DNA of 7,683 bases from Bacillota bacterium (GTDB lineage Bacteria > Bacillota > Clostridia > Lachnospirales > Lachnospiraceae): the NCBI GenBank assembly GCA_023389295.1, contig JAEWEO010000083.1, forward strand, positions 1-7,683, written 5' to 3'. Under the pieces are notes generated by a model. The model did no database searches, was not told the origin of the DNA, and was given only the letters and a program-made list of their open reading frames with translations. Position 1 is the first letter of the stretch. Every line of letters begins with the position of its first letter. Position numbers and translations under genes: made by a program. Of this stretch, positions 1-5,988 are shown one piece after another.

Positions 1-27
1 GTATCCGTATTGTCTAGAACCTGCCTA

Positions 28-57
28 TATTAAAAATTTTAATAACTTTTACTTCAA
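28..57 (-). promoter_or_regulatory. Possible promoter and AT palindrome before the next gene
   Basis: Just after the yvyF stop the minus strand has TTGAAG (52-57, 4 of 6), 17 bases, then TTTAAT (29-34, 5 of 6). A perfect 8-base inverted repeat (28-35 and 37-44, one central base) overlaps the -10 box. It could drive the next gene, expected to be flgM by synteny. Both elements are pure A/T and may be coincidental. The window ends before the start of that gene can be seen. Confidence 0.3.
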
Positions 58-59
58 TT

Positions 60-461
60 TTAATCTAAGAAACGCATTTTAGGATTCTCTCGGGAATCCT
101 TTTGTTTTTGTACAGGTTTTTCTACGGGATAAAGATCAGTTAACCCTTTGGCCAGCTTATCTTTACAAGCTTTGCAAAACCGTCCTGTCTTAATCGTAAC
201 TCCACAACCTTCGCACTCTAATCCAATCATGGAATCTTCCGCAAACGAAAGTCTCTCTTCCCTAATCCATTGCTTGATTTGTGCGATACTTACCTCCATT
301 ACTTCCGATACTTCCTGAACTCCAACGCGAGGATGATCATAAACATATTCTTTCACTTCTTCAAATTTTAAATCAAGTGCGGCTGTGCATGATGCGCATA
401 TGGGCGGGCCTGACAAATAGTTAAATAGCCTACCACAACCTTTACAATTCCTAACTTCCAT
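60..461 (-). CDS. yvyF: YvyF-type flagellar operon protein (zinc finger-HTH-zinc finger)
   Basis: A 133-residue protein of the YvyF / TIGR03826 flagellar-operon type. It has an N-terminal four-cysteine cluster (C6, C9, C22, C25), and a second one near the C-terminus (C83, C86, C96, C99) with the pattern CxxC-x9-CxxC. Between them, residues about 43-73 look like a MerR-style helix-turn-helix (VQEVSEVMEVSIAQIKQWI). The tail is short, charged and Lys/Gln-rich. A longer frame opens at 548, but the ATG at 461 is chosen because AGGAGG sits 7 bases upstream and the longer form would run far into comFC. The gene lies directly behind comFC, as in B. subtilis, where flgM and hook-junction genes follow. 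Its molecular role is not settled; zinc binding and a regulatory or chaperone-like role are inferences. No signal peptide or membrane segment is seen, so it should be cytoplasmic. Confidence 0.85.
   Translation of the reverse strand: MEVRNCKGCGRLFNYLSGPPICASCTAALDLKFEEVKEYVYDHPRVGVQEVSEVMEVSIAQIKQWIREERLSFAEDSMIGLECEGCGVTIKTGRFCKACKDKLAKGLTDLYPVEKPVQKQKDSRENPKMRFLD
81..110 (+). terminator. Terminator-like hairpin on the antisense strand, inside the yvyF 3' end
   Basis: On the plus strand AGGATTC (81-87) and GAATCCT (94-100) form a perfect 7-bp stem with a 6-base loop, followed by TTTGTTTTTG. It has the look of an intrinsic terminator for transcription running rightward, antisense to yvyF. 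It also encodes the C-terminal codons of YvyF, so it may be chance. Confidence 0.35.
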
Positions 462-468
462 ATCTTTT

Positions 469-474
469 CCTCCT
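469..474 (-). promoter_or_regulatory. Shine-Dalgarno of yvyF overlapping the comFC stop codon
   Basis: On the minus strand the sequence reads TTTTAGGAGG and then 7 bases to the ATG at 461. The A and G of the comFC TAG stop (473-475) form the first two bases of AGGAGG. This fixes the yvyF start and suggests that ribosomes ending comFC help initiation on yvyF. Confidence 0.8.
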
Positions 475-1195
475 AAAAGCCTTTTCCTATGCATAGAACG
501 ATATAATAGACTTCCGTAATATCGTTTAACTTTAGTATATTTGTGCATGCTTCCATCGTGCTACCTGTTGTATAAATATCATCAACTAAAAGCACTTTAC
601 TAATCGTTTTATGATAACGCTTTGCAGTAATTTCGTTAAATTGAAAAGCTTCCAAAAGATTGTGCAAACGCTCAACATCACTTAAATTTTTCTGTGGAAT
701 AGTCTTTCTATTTCGGATTAGCAGATCCGATAAAACAGTAATTCCAAGCGCTTTCCCAATACCTTTCGCCAGTATATCCGCCTGATTATAACCTCGTTCC
801 CGTCTCTTGCTGCGATGAATAGGAATTGGCACAATGACATCCGGTGCTAACTTATTAACAATCACGCCATATTTTCTAACAATTTCACCGACATAGAACT
901 CGGCATATTCTTTTTGACTATGATATTTAAAGTTTGCTAATGATCTCTTCATTTCCTCACTATATAACCATACTGCATAGCCTTTATCAAAATGATAGTT
1001 CTTCCGTTCACAATCACTACAGAATTCCTTTTCTTCATAGTCCAAAGGCTTACCGCATTTCATACATTTTGGTTCCTGAACAAAGGGTAGTTTTTTACGA
1101 CAACTTGGACAAATTGTCTCACCTTTTGGAATAATAATTTCTGTACATAGCGGACATCGAACCGGATAAATGATATCAAGAATCGCTTGAAACAA
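473..1195 (-). CDS. comFC: ComFC-like phosphoribosyltransferase-fold competence protein
   Basis: A 240-residue ComF/GntX-family protein. The N-terminus carries zinc-ribbon cysteines: C14-PL-C17 with C29-PS-C32, then C44-MK-C47 and C59-SD-C62. The rest is a type I phosphoribosyltransferase fold with the ComF signatures PIPIH (123-127), RERGYNQ (132-138), a Q-K-N-L-S segment near 168-172, and the PRPP-binding loop VLLVDDIYTTGST (201-213). In B. subtilis, ComFC is a cytosolic late competence protein needed for transformation; related proteins help process incoming single-stranded DNA. The start is TTG at 1195, supported by AGGAG 7 bases upstream and by the family-typical opening (a short hydrophobic helix, then P-x-R-C-P-x-C). 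It follows the nucleotidyltransferase stop by 17 bases, and its own TAG lies in the Shine-Dalgarno of yvyF, so translation of the three genes is probably coupled. ComFA and ComFB are not in the window. Confidence 0.93.
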   Translation of the reverse strand: MFQAILDIIYPVRCPLCTEIIIPKGETICPSCRKKLPFVQEPKCMKCGKPLDYEEKEFCSDCERKNYHFDKGYAVWLYSEEMKRSLANFKYHSQKEYAEFYVGEIVRKYGVIVNKLAPDVIVPIPIHRSKRRERGYNQADILAKGIGKALGITVLSDLLIRNRKTIPQKNLSDVERLHNLLEAFQFNEITAKRYHKTISKVLLVDDIYTTGSTMEACTNILKLNDITEVYYIVLCIGKGF

Positions 1196-1202
1196 TATCT
1201 CT

Positions 1203-1207
1203 CTCCT
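1203..1207 (-). promoter_or_regulatory. Shine-Dalgarno deciding the TTG start of comFC
   Basis: AGGAG lies 7 bases before the TTG at 1195 and within the 17-base gap after the nucleotidyltransferase stop (1213-1215). No ATG near the expected N-terminus competes with it, so TTG is the probable initiator. Confidence 0.75.
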
Positions 1208-1212
1208 ATAGC

Positions 1213-2124
1213 TTAAGCAAAAAGCTTATTGGGATAATCACCTTTATCAATAAGTGCTCTAATAGAATCAACTACCACTTGCTTATCTTCTTTGTAAGTT
1301 ACACCAAACCAACGATCTGCGGTCTTTAATACATGAACAGCAATTTCATTTTCCTTCACAAGGTCACCAACAACAGTTGGAAGCAGGTACTCTTTCTTAA
1401 TGTCTTCTGCTGATAATCCGGATAAAAACTCAACAAAGCCTTTTTCCAAATAATCAAAAAGGCCCGGTTTAAAGCCCCACATATTCATGGAAACTACACT
1501 TTGAAGGTCTATCTTAATATCATTTCCTTCACCATCTTTTGCTGCAGCACAATCCCCATCCGGAACAATACCGGATGTCTCTACAATATCAACAAGAACT
1601 TTATTCTCACTTACCTTACATACACCACGGGTAACGGAGCCATTATCACTTAATGTGTTTCCAAGGATAAAACCAGCCATACAGTACTGCTTCTCGTGAT
1701 AAGACTTATCATTTAAGAAATTATATACTATTTTGTAAGCTTCCTTTCCATAATAATCATCCGCATTGATTACAGCAAAAGGTTCCTTCACCACATCCTT
1801 ACAGCATAGTACTGCCTGACCGGTTCCCCAAGGCTTCGTTCGATCTTCCGGTTTTTTAAACCCTTGTGGCAACTCATCCAGTTCCTGGAATACATACTCT
1901 ACTTTAATTAACTTTTCAATACGGTTTCCAATGACTTCTTTGAAATCCTTCTCCAAATCTTTACGGATAATAAATACCACTTTATTAAAGCCCGCCTCTA
2001 TTGCATCATAAATAGAATAATCCATAATAATTTCACCGTTTGGTCCCACAGGTTCTAATTGTTTTATGCCTCCAAATCGACTACCCATTCCGGCTGCCAT
2101 AATTACTAAAGATGTATCTGCCAT
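1213..2124 (-). CDS. Sugar-phosphate-type nucleotidyltransferase, substrate unknown
   Basis: A 303-residue protein with a GT-A-like NTP-transferase fold. The nucleotide-binding signature is at residues 9-19 (MAAGMGSRFGG), followed by K21-Q22. PWGTGQA (98-104) would contact the nucleotide base or sugar, and the NADD of VINADDYYG (120-123) should hold the catalytic metal. A later conserved stretch MNMWGFKP (213-220) and DRWFGVTYKEDK (270-281) close the domain. The expected chemistry is joining an NTP to a sugar phosphate or similar phosphate, releasing pyrophosphate; which substrate cannot be read from sequence. The frame opens at 2139, but the ATG at 2124 has GGAGG 8 bases upstream and is preferred. 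No partner kinase or glycosyltransferase is nearby, so its pathway is unclear. It is the first gene of a probable unit with comFC and yvyF. Confidence 0.85.
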   Translation of the reverse strand: MADTSLVIMAAGMGSRFGGIKQLEPVGPNGEIIMDYSIYDAIEAGFNKVVFIIRKDLEKDFKEVIGNRIEKLIKVEYVFQELDELPQGFKKPEDRTKPWGTGQAVLCCKDVVKEPFAVINADDYYGKEAYKIVYNFLNDKSYHEKQYCMAGFILGNTLSDNGSVTRGVCKVSENKVLVDIVETSGIVPDGDCAAAKDGEGNDIKIDLQSVVSMNMWGFKPGLFDYLEKGFVEFLSGLSAEDIKKEYLLPTVVGDLVKENEIAVHVLKTADRWFGVTYKEDKQVVVDSIRALIDKGDYPNKLFA

Positions 2125-2132
2125 TTTTATGT

Positions 2133-2137
2133 CCTCC
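2133..2137 (-). promoter_or_regulatory. Shine-Dalgarno setting the nucleotidyltransferase start
   Basis: GGAGG lies 8 bases before the ATG at 2124. The alternative upstream ATG at 2139 has no comparable purine-rich site, and its reading frame would run through this Shine-Dalgarno. Confidence 0.75.
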
Positions 2138-2166
2138 ATATCTTATTAAAAATTTATTTATTATTC

Positions 2167-2187
2167 ATTGTTTTGTATCAAAACAAT
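2167..2187. promoter_or_regulatory. Perfect 9-bp inverted repeat, operator-like
   Basis: Two perfect 9-base arms (ATTGTTTTG and CAAAACAAT) are separated by three bases. On the minus strand it starts 4 bases after a candidate -10 box (2192-2197), so it would cover the transcription start of the nucleotidyltransferase-comFC-yvyF unit. That is a classic place for a repressor operator. It could instead fold as a stem-loop at the 5' end of the mRNA. No U-tract follows on the minus strand, so it is a poor terminator in that direction. The arms recall Rex-type TTGTTnn/nnAACAA half-sites, but the spacing does not match the usual 18-bp Rex site; the binding protein is unknown. Confidence 0.5.
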
Positions 2188-2191
2188 TAGA

Positions 2192-2219
2192 ATTTTACAC
2201 AAGTACAGCAATTAATCAA
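2192..2219 (-). promoter_or_regulatory. Candidate sigma-A promoter for nucleotidyltransferase-comFC-yvyF
   Basis: On the minus strand a -35 box TTGATT (2214-2219) and a -10 box TAAAAT (2192-2197) are separated by 16 bases. They match the consensus at 4 of 6 and 5 of 6 positions. It lies in the 166-base gap after recD2, about 68 bases upstream of the nucleotidyltransferase ATG. A further TATAAT lies upstream (2254-2259), but its -35 region is poor. Confidence 0.45.
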
Positions 2220-2290
2220 CAGATAATTACGCATTCTCCATTGTCTTTTGAATATTATAACTTACTTTCCAGAAAAATGCACTATGAAAT

Positions 2291-4507
2291 TTAGCTTAGC
2301 TCTTGGATACTATTACATAACCCGGAATATCTACTTTGTTCACTTTTATTATTTATCATAAATTGAAGCATCGTATCACTACCTACAATTGTAACACAAT
2401 TCTTAGCTCTGGTAACTGCCGTGTACAAAAGATTACGGTTAAATAAAAGTCTCGGTCCATCAAGTATTGGCAATATAACCGCTGGGTATTCACTACCTTG
2501 TGATTTGTGGATAGTAACTGCATATGCCAGTTCTAGTTCATCCAACTGGCTAAAACCATATTCCACCAAACGATTATCATCAAACGCCACCAAAAGCTGC
2601 TCCGAGAATAGATTGATTTCTTTGATTTCACCGGCATCTCCATTAAAAACACCAGTACCAGTCTGTGTAACGACTCCAAAACCACTTCGAATCTCCCAAG
2701 GAATCTGATAATTATTTTTTATCTGCATCACCTTATCGCCTTCACGAAATATGGTATCATGATACTCTTTTTCTTTCTTATCCTTCGCCGGTGGATTTAG
2801 GGCTTGCTGAAGAATTTTGTTCAAGCGCTCAACTCCAAGCTCACCTTTTCTCATGGGTGTCAGGACTTGTATGTCAAAAGGTGTTGCATTAACGTACTTG
2901 GGCAGCTTATTTTTGATTAAGTTTATCATAACTGCAGCTATTACATTGGAATCTTCCCGTTTAAGGAAAAAGAAGTCTTTACTTTTATTATCCAGATTAA
3001 TCTGCTCACCATCATTTATTTTATGGGCATTTACAATAATGTCACTATCTGCAGCTTGACGAAATATCTTCGTAAGTTTTACTACATTAAAACAATGGGA
3101 ATCAATGACATCCTTTAACACGTTGCCCGGTCCTACACTCGGTAATTGGTTCACATCCCCAACAAGGATTAACCTGGTACCAACTGAAATCGCTTTTAGA
3201 AGGGCATGCATTAGGCTGATATCTACCATAGACATCTCATCGATAATAATTACATCTGTCTCTAGGGGGTTGCTCTCATTTCGTTCAAATGAATATTTAT
3301 TCTCCTGGTCATCACTTAATTTTGACAATTCCAGCAACCGATGGATCGTTCTTGCTTCATAACCGGTAGTCTCCGTCATTCGCTTGGCAGCCCTACCGGT
3401 CGGTGCTGCAAGTAGAATATCCATACCTTCTGATTCAAAGAATTTGATGATGGTATTAATGGTTGTTGTCTTACCCGTACCGGGACCTCCCGTTACTACT
3501 AATAAGCCATTAAAAGCCGCTTCCATTACCGCTGTCCTCTGCTGCTCCTCAAGTTCTATATTAAACTGCTTTTCAATAGCCTGAACGCGTTTACGAACCA
3601 TCTCCAAATTAATCTCATATCGAATGTTTAAATCATGAAGCATTCGCGACACATTTAATTCCATATAATAATATACCGAGGAATAGATAACCTTTCCCTG
3701 TTTTGTCTCTTTTATTATAACTTTCTTCTCAAAAGTAAGCGTGGATATTTGTCGCTTAATTGCTTCTTCATCGGCAAGAAGAAGTACTTTTGCTTTTTGT
3801 AACAATTCCTGCTCCGGTAGGTAAACATGACCTTCCCCGCTTGCCTGTAATAACACATATAATATACCTGCTTTAACTCTATAATCCGAATTACTACCGA
3901 TGCCAATTCTCTTAGCGATATCATCCGCCGTCTTAAATCCCACACCGCTTATATCCTCTGCCAGTCGGTAGGGATTCTCTTTTATAATGTCGTACATCCT
4001 CTGACCATACTCTGTAAAAATTTTTACCGCAAGATTACCTGTAATATTATATTGCTGAAGAAATAACATCGCACTACGCATATCGCGTTTTTCTTCAAAT
4101 TGTTGGTAGATATCTTTTGCCATTCTTTCACTTATGCCCTTTATTTCTGCAAGACGTTCGGGCTCTTCTTCGATGATACGAAAGGTGTCTTCTTTAAATT
4201 TCTTTACAATCCTACTAGCAAGGGCAGCTCCAATGCCTTTGATTGCTCCGGAGCTCAGGTATCGTTCTACCGAATACAGGTCTTGTGGCTGCTTCATGTC
4301 ATAACTCTCCACAAGAAACTGTTGTCCATAAACAGCATGTTCTGTATAACTTCCCATTGCATGGATAAATTCGCCCTCGCTTATGAAGGGAAAGCTTCCG
4401 ACGCAGGTTAGTTCTTCATCCTCCATCTGAAGGTTTAATACGGTATATCCATTTTCGTCATTACGGAATATAATCCGTTCTATATATCCTTCTACTATTT
4501 CTGCCAT
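2291..4507 (-). CDS. recD2: RecD2-family ATP-dependent DNA helicase
   Basis: A 738-residue SF1B helicase of the RecD2 (YrrC) type, close to the family's usual 700-800. In order: an N-terminal OB-like domain (about 1-75), helix-hairpin-helix repeats (about 85-205, with IKGIG, IKGIS and ISGVGFKTADDIA), and then two RecA-like domains. Walker A is GGPGTGKT (340-347), Walker B is DEMS (423-426), and the GD-x-x-QLPSVGPG motif III follows near 450-461. IFRQ is near 481-484. HKSQGSEYP (667-675) and LYTAVTRAK (694-702) are the C-terminal motifs. All look intact. It should unwind DNA 5' to 3' in repair or recombination without RecBC partners. The frame opens with TTG at 4534 and has an ATG at 4525, but neither has a ribosome site. 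The ATG at 4507 has GGAGGG just upstream and gives the family-typical beginning. It is preceded by a terminator, so it is probably transcribed separately from the flagellar genes. Confidence 0.95.
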   Translation of the reverse strand: MAEIVEGYIERIIFRNDENGYTVLNLQMEDEELTCVGSFPFISEGEFIHAMGSYTEHAVYGQQFLVESYDMKQPQDLYSVERYLSSGAIKGIGAALASRIVKKFKEDTFRIIEEEPERLAEIKGISERMAKDIYQQFEEKRDMRSAMLFLQQYNITGNLAVKIFTEYGQRMYDIIKENPYRLAEDISGVGFKTADDIAKRIGIGSNSDYRVKAGILYVLLQASGEGHVYLPEQELLQKAKVLLLADEEAIKRQISTLTFEKKVIIKETKQGKVIYSSVYYYMELNVSRMLHDLNIRYEINLEMVRKRVQAIEKQFNIELEEQQRTAVMEAAFNGLLVVTGGPGTGKTTTINTIIKFFESEGMDILLAAPTGRAAKRMTETTGYEARTIHRLLELSKLSDDQENKYSFERNESNPLETDVIIIDEMSMVDISLMHALLKAISVGTRLILVGDVNQLPSVGPGNVLKDVIDSHCFNVVKLTKIFRQAADSDIIVNAHKINDGEQINLDNKSKDFFFLKREDSNVIAAVMINLIKNKLPKYVNATPFDIQVLTPMRKGELGVERLNKILQQALNPPAKDKKEKEYHDTIFREGDKVMQIKNNYQIPWEIRSGFGVVTQTGTGVFNGDAGEIKEINLFSEQLLVAFDDNRLVEYGFSQLDELELAYAVTIHKSQGSEYPAVILPILDGPRLLFNRNLLYTAVTRAKNCVTIVGSDTMLQFMINNKSEQSRYSGLCNSIQELS

Positions 4508-4510
4508 AGT

Positions 4511-4516
4511 CCCTCC
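4511..4516 (-). promoter_or_regulatory. Shine-Dalgarno setting the recD2 start, short spacing
   Basis: GGAGGG on the minus strand ends 3 bases before the ATG at 4507 (4 bases if GGAGG is taken as the core). The spacing is shorter than usual and may limit initiation, but it is the only ribosome site near the RecD2 N-terminus. Confidence 0.6.
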
Positions 4517-4536
4517 AAAATCCATCAAACTCAATT

Positions 4537-4565
4537 ATTATCAAAATTCAGCTTTCCACATTTAA
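4537..4565 (-). promoter_or_regulatory. Weak candidate promoter for recD2
   Basis: On the minus strand a -10-like GATAAT (4537-4542, 5 of 6) sits 17 bases after a poor -35 TTAAAT (4560-4565, 3 of 6). It lies between the terminator and the recD2 start, where a promoter is expected. The match itself is weak in an AT-rich region. Confidence 0.3.
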
Positions 4566-4577
4566 TAATTCGTGAAT

Positions 4578-4632
4578 AAAAAATGCCATTTCAACTGTCA
4601 TTCCCTAATTGGGATTACAGTTAGAAATGACA
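4578..4632 (-). terminator. Intrinsic terminator after the mbl-flagellar rod group
   Basis: On the minus strand a long imperfect hairpin forms. TGTCATTTC (4632-4624) pairs with GAAATGGCA (4592-4584, one G-U pair). An inner AACTGT/ACAGTT stem and a CCC/GGG tip are interrupted by small bulges or mismatches. Six T residues (4583-4578) follow directly. It begins 72 bases after the stop of the rod-binding protein gene and ends transcription before recD2. The plus strand has no U-tract after the hairpin, so it is probably one-directional. Confidence 0.85.
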
Positions 4633-4656
4633 TATAAGTTCCTTCTTACGGCATTT
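4581..4656. repeat. Outer inverted repeat enclosing the terminator hairpin
   Basis: AAATGCC (4581-4587) and GGCATTT (4650-4656) are perfect 7-base inverted repeats that bracket the whole terminator hairpin. The left arm overlaps both the base of the hairpin and the T-run. The two pairings of that arm are therefore mutually exclusive. It may be chance, a remnant of a small palindromic element, or a structural modulator. Confidence 0.4.
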
Positions 4657-4674
4657 AATTACCTATGTAATTAA
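4655..4674. repeat. Short 8-bp inverted repeat downstream of the rod-binding protein gene
   Basis: TTAATTAC and GTAATTAA are perfect 8-base arms around a 4-base centre, 31 bases past the stop codon of the rod-binding protein gene and just before the terminator. It is nearly all A/T and no U-tract follows on the minus strand, so it is a weak stem of unknown meaning. Confidence 0.3.
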
Positions 4675-4704
4675 TTATAAATATTATCACAAAAATAACT
4701 CTCT

Positions 4705-5037
4705 CTAATTCCTCTTCATGGATTCATAGAGCATTTGCGCGATACCATAACTCTGGCTTTTTGTAGCCTGCTGTGCATATTCTTCATAGAGCATATCCCC
4801 AAACTGCGTAAGATAATCATTTTCTTCCTCATCTTCATCTTTCATAACAGTTTTTTCCATTCCTTTAAAAACCTGTTCCAGAAGATAGGATTCAAAGCTT
4901 TTGCAGGCCTCCATAAGTTCTTCATCCGTTGCAGTCTCATTATTTAAAGTTGATTTTATTTTACTGGTGTTTACGGAACTGTTTAATATATTTGAAGCTG
5001 AAAAAAATTGTGCATCTGAACTTATTGATATACTCAT
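4705..5037 (-). CDS. flgJ: FlgJ-type flagellar rod-binding protein, no muramidase domain
   Basis: A 110-residue protein matching the rod-binding domain of FlgJ. The core (about 38-75) contains the family signature ACKSFESYLLEQVFKGMEKT, followed by an acidic stretch (KDEDEEEND, 66-74) and a helical end (YGIAQMLYESMKR). The first 35 residues are Ser/Asn-rich and low in complexity. The family acts at the rod during its assembly through the wall. Two-domain FlgJ proteins of Gammaproteobacteria also carry a C-terminal peptidoglycan hydrolase; that domain is absent here, so wall cutting must come from another protein. The ATG at 5037 has AGGAG 5 bases upstream. The gene follows flgG by 47 bases and precedes the terminator. 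The symbol refers only to the shared N-terminal domain. Confidence 0.82.
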   Translation of the reverse strand: MSISISSDAQFFSASNILNSSVNTSKIKSTLNNETATDEELMEACKSFESYLLEQVFKGMEKTVMKDEDEEENDYLTQFGDMLYEEYAQQATKSQSYGIAQMLYESMKRN

Positions 5038-5084
5038 TCTTTCTCCTTTAGCTAAGGTAACATGTATATTAGGTACTTTCTATC

Positions 5085-5897
5085 CTATCTTAAATTATTT
5101 GCCTGTTGTAACATCTCATCTGCCGCAGTAATAATCTTGGAGTTCATCTCATAGGCACGTTGAGCAACAATTAGATTAACCATCTCATCTACGGTTTGCA
5201 CATTAGAAGCTTCCAAATACTTCTGCTTAATCACACTTTTTTGTAAGGTGGCATCTTCAGATTCTAGCCGCGGAATACCGGATGCCGCGGTCTCTTTTAA
5301 TAAACTATTGGACGATTTTAAAAGTCCGTTTGGATTACTAAATTGAGCCATCCCAATTTGAAAACCGGTTGTAACTGCCAATCCTGTTTCATCCGGATAG
5401 AATAATTCACCTGTTTCACTAACCGTAACTTTTGATGTATCCAATCCTTGCTGTAAAATAATTGGGTCTCCATTGATGTCTAATACAGCATTACCATCTG
5501 ATGTAGCTAGTGTCGGTCCCTCAAGACCCATGGCGAATTGGAAAGAACCATTGCGGGTATATGCAACGCCTCCATCATCTGTACGCACCATAAAGAAGCC
5601 TTTTCCATTAATGGCAAAGTCAAAATTATTCCCCGTCTCATTAAGTGCACCTTGTGTATACTGGGAAGTAATTGATGAGTTCCTAACACCTAACCCAACC
5701 TGTATACCTGAGGGTTTCGGATCTCCGTTATTATCATAGGATTGCTCCTGAATGGTTTGATATAGTAGGGACTTAAATTCTGCTGTTTCCTTCTTATACC
5801 CTGTTGTATTAATATTTGCAAGATTATTTGAAATTGTATCAACGTTGGTCTGCTGACTAATCATACCGGACGCCGCTGTCCATAAGGCTCTCATCAT
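5085..5897 (-). CDS. flgG: Flagellar distal rod protein FlgG (FlhP-like)
   Basis: A 270-residue axial rod protein. The N-terminus has the rod/hook signature (MRALWTAASGM, then ISNNLANINTTGYKK, about 22-36). The C-terminus has the matching coiled-coil segment (LEASNVQTVDEMVNLIVAQRAYE, about 228-250, and the IITAADEML end). The segment after LLYQTIQ (44-50) and the PSGIQVGLGV stretch (62-71) are typical of FlgG and separate it from FlgF. It should form the distal rod that carries the hook, exported by the flagellar type III system without a cleaved signal peptide. Two ATGs stand in tandem at 5897 and 5894; the first is 8 bases from AGGAGG and is preferred. It lies 91 bases after flgF and is the B. 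subtilis FlhP equivalent by position behind mbl and flhO. Confidence 0.95.
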   Translation of the reverse strand: MMRALWTAASGMISQQTNVDTISNNLANINTTGYKKETAEFKSLLYQTIQEQSYDNNGDPKPSGIQVGLGVRNSSITSQYTQGALNETGNNFDFAINGKGFFMVRTDDGGVAYTRNGSFQFAMGLEGPTLATSDGNAVLDINGDPIILQQGLDTSKVTVSETGELFYPDETGLAVTTGFQIGMAQFSNPNGLLKSSNSLLKETAASGIPRLESEDATLQKSVIKQKYLEASNVQTVDEMVNLIVAQRAYEMNSKIITAADEMLQQANNLR

Positions 5898-5988
5898 ATG
5901 TTGTTCCTCCTAATACTTAAGCAAGTACATGACGTTCTCATTTCTCGCTTTGTTTTTGGTAAATTAAAAATCAATCAACCATTAGTTT

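Noticed and set aside
462..548. Upstream extension of yvyF to an ATG at 548
   Set aside because: The extension overlaps the conserved end of comFC out of frame, has no family-like sequence, and a strong Shine-Dalgarno supports the ATG at 461.
28..2155. Shared 12-mer TATTAAAAATTT at 28-39 and 2144-2155 as a possible repeated regulatory site
   Set aside because: The motif is almost pure A/T in an AT-rich genome, and only the first copy is part of a palindrome, so chance is the simplest reading.
2254..2259. Perfect TATAAT as the main promoter after recD2
   Set aside because: No hexamer resembling TTGACA lies 16-18 bases upstream, so the TTGATT/TAAAAT pair closer to the gene was preferred.
2112..2294. 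60-codon plus-strand open frame in the recD2-nucleotidyltransferase gap
   Set aside because: It has no ribosome site, its composition is that of translated AT-rich spacer, and it spans the promoter and palindrome of the minus-strand unit.
3715..3945. 76-codon minus-strand open frame inside recD2
   Set aside because: It lies in another frame of the intact RecD2 coding region, which covers it completely with family-consistent sequence.
5898..5988. Sigma-D (flagellar) promoter in the flgF-flgG gap
   Set aside because: No TAAA box with a correctly spaced CCGATAT-like box is present on the minus strand; the gap shows only the flgG ribosome site and a weak 5-bp stem.
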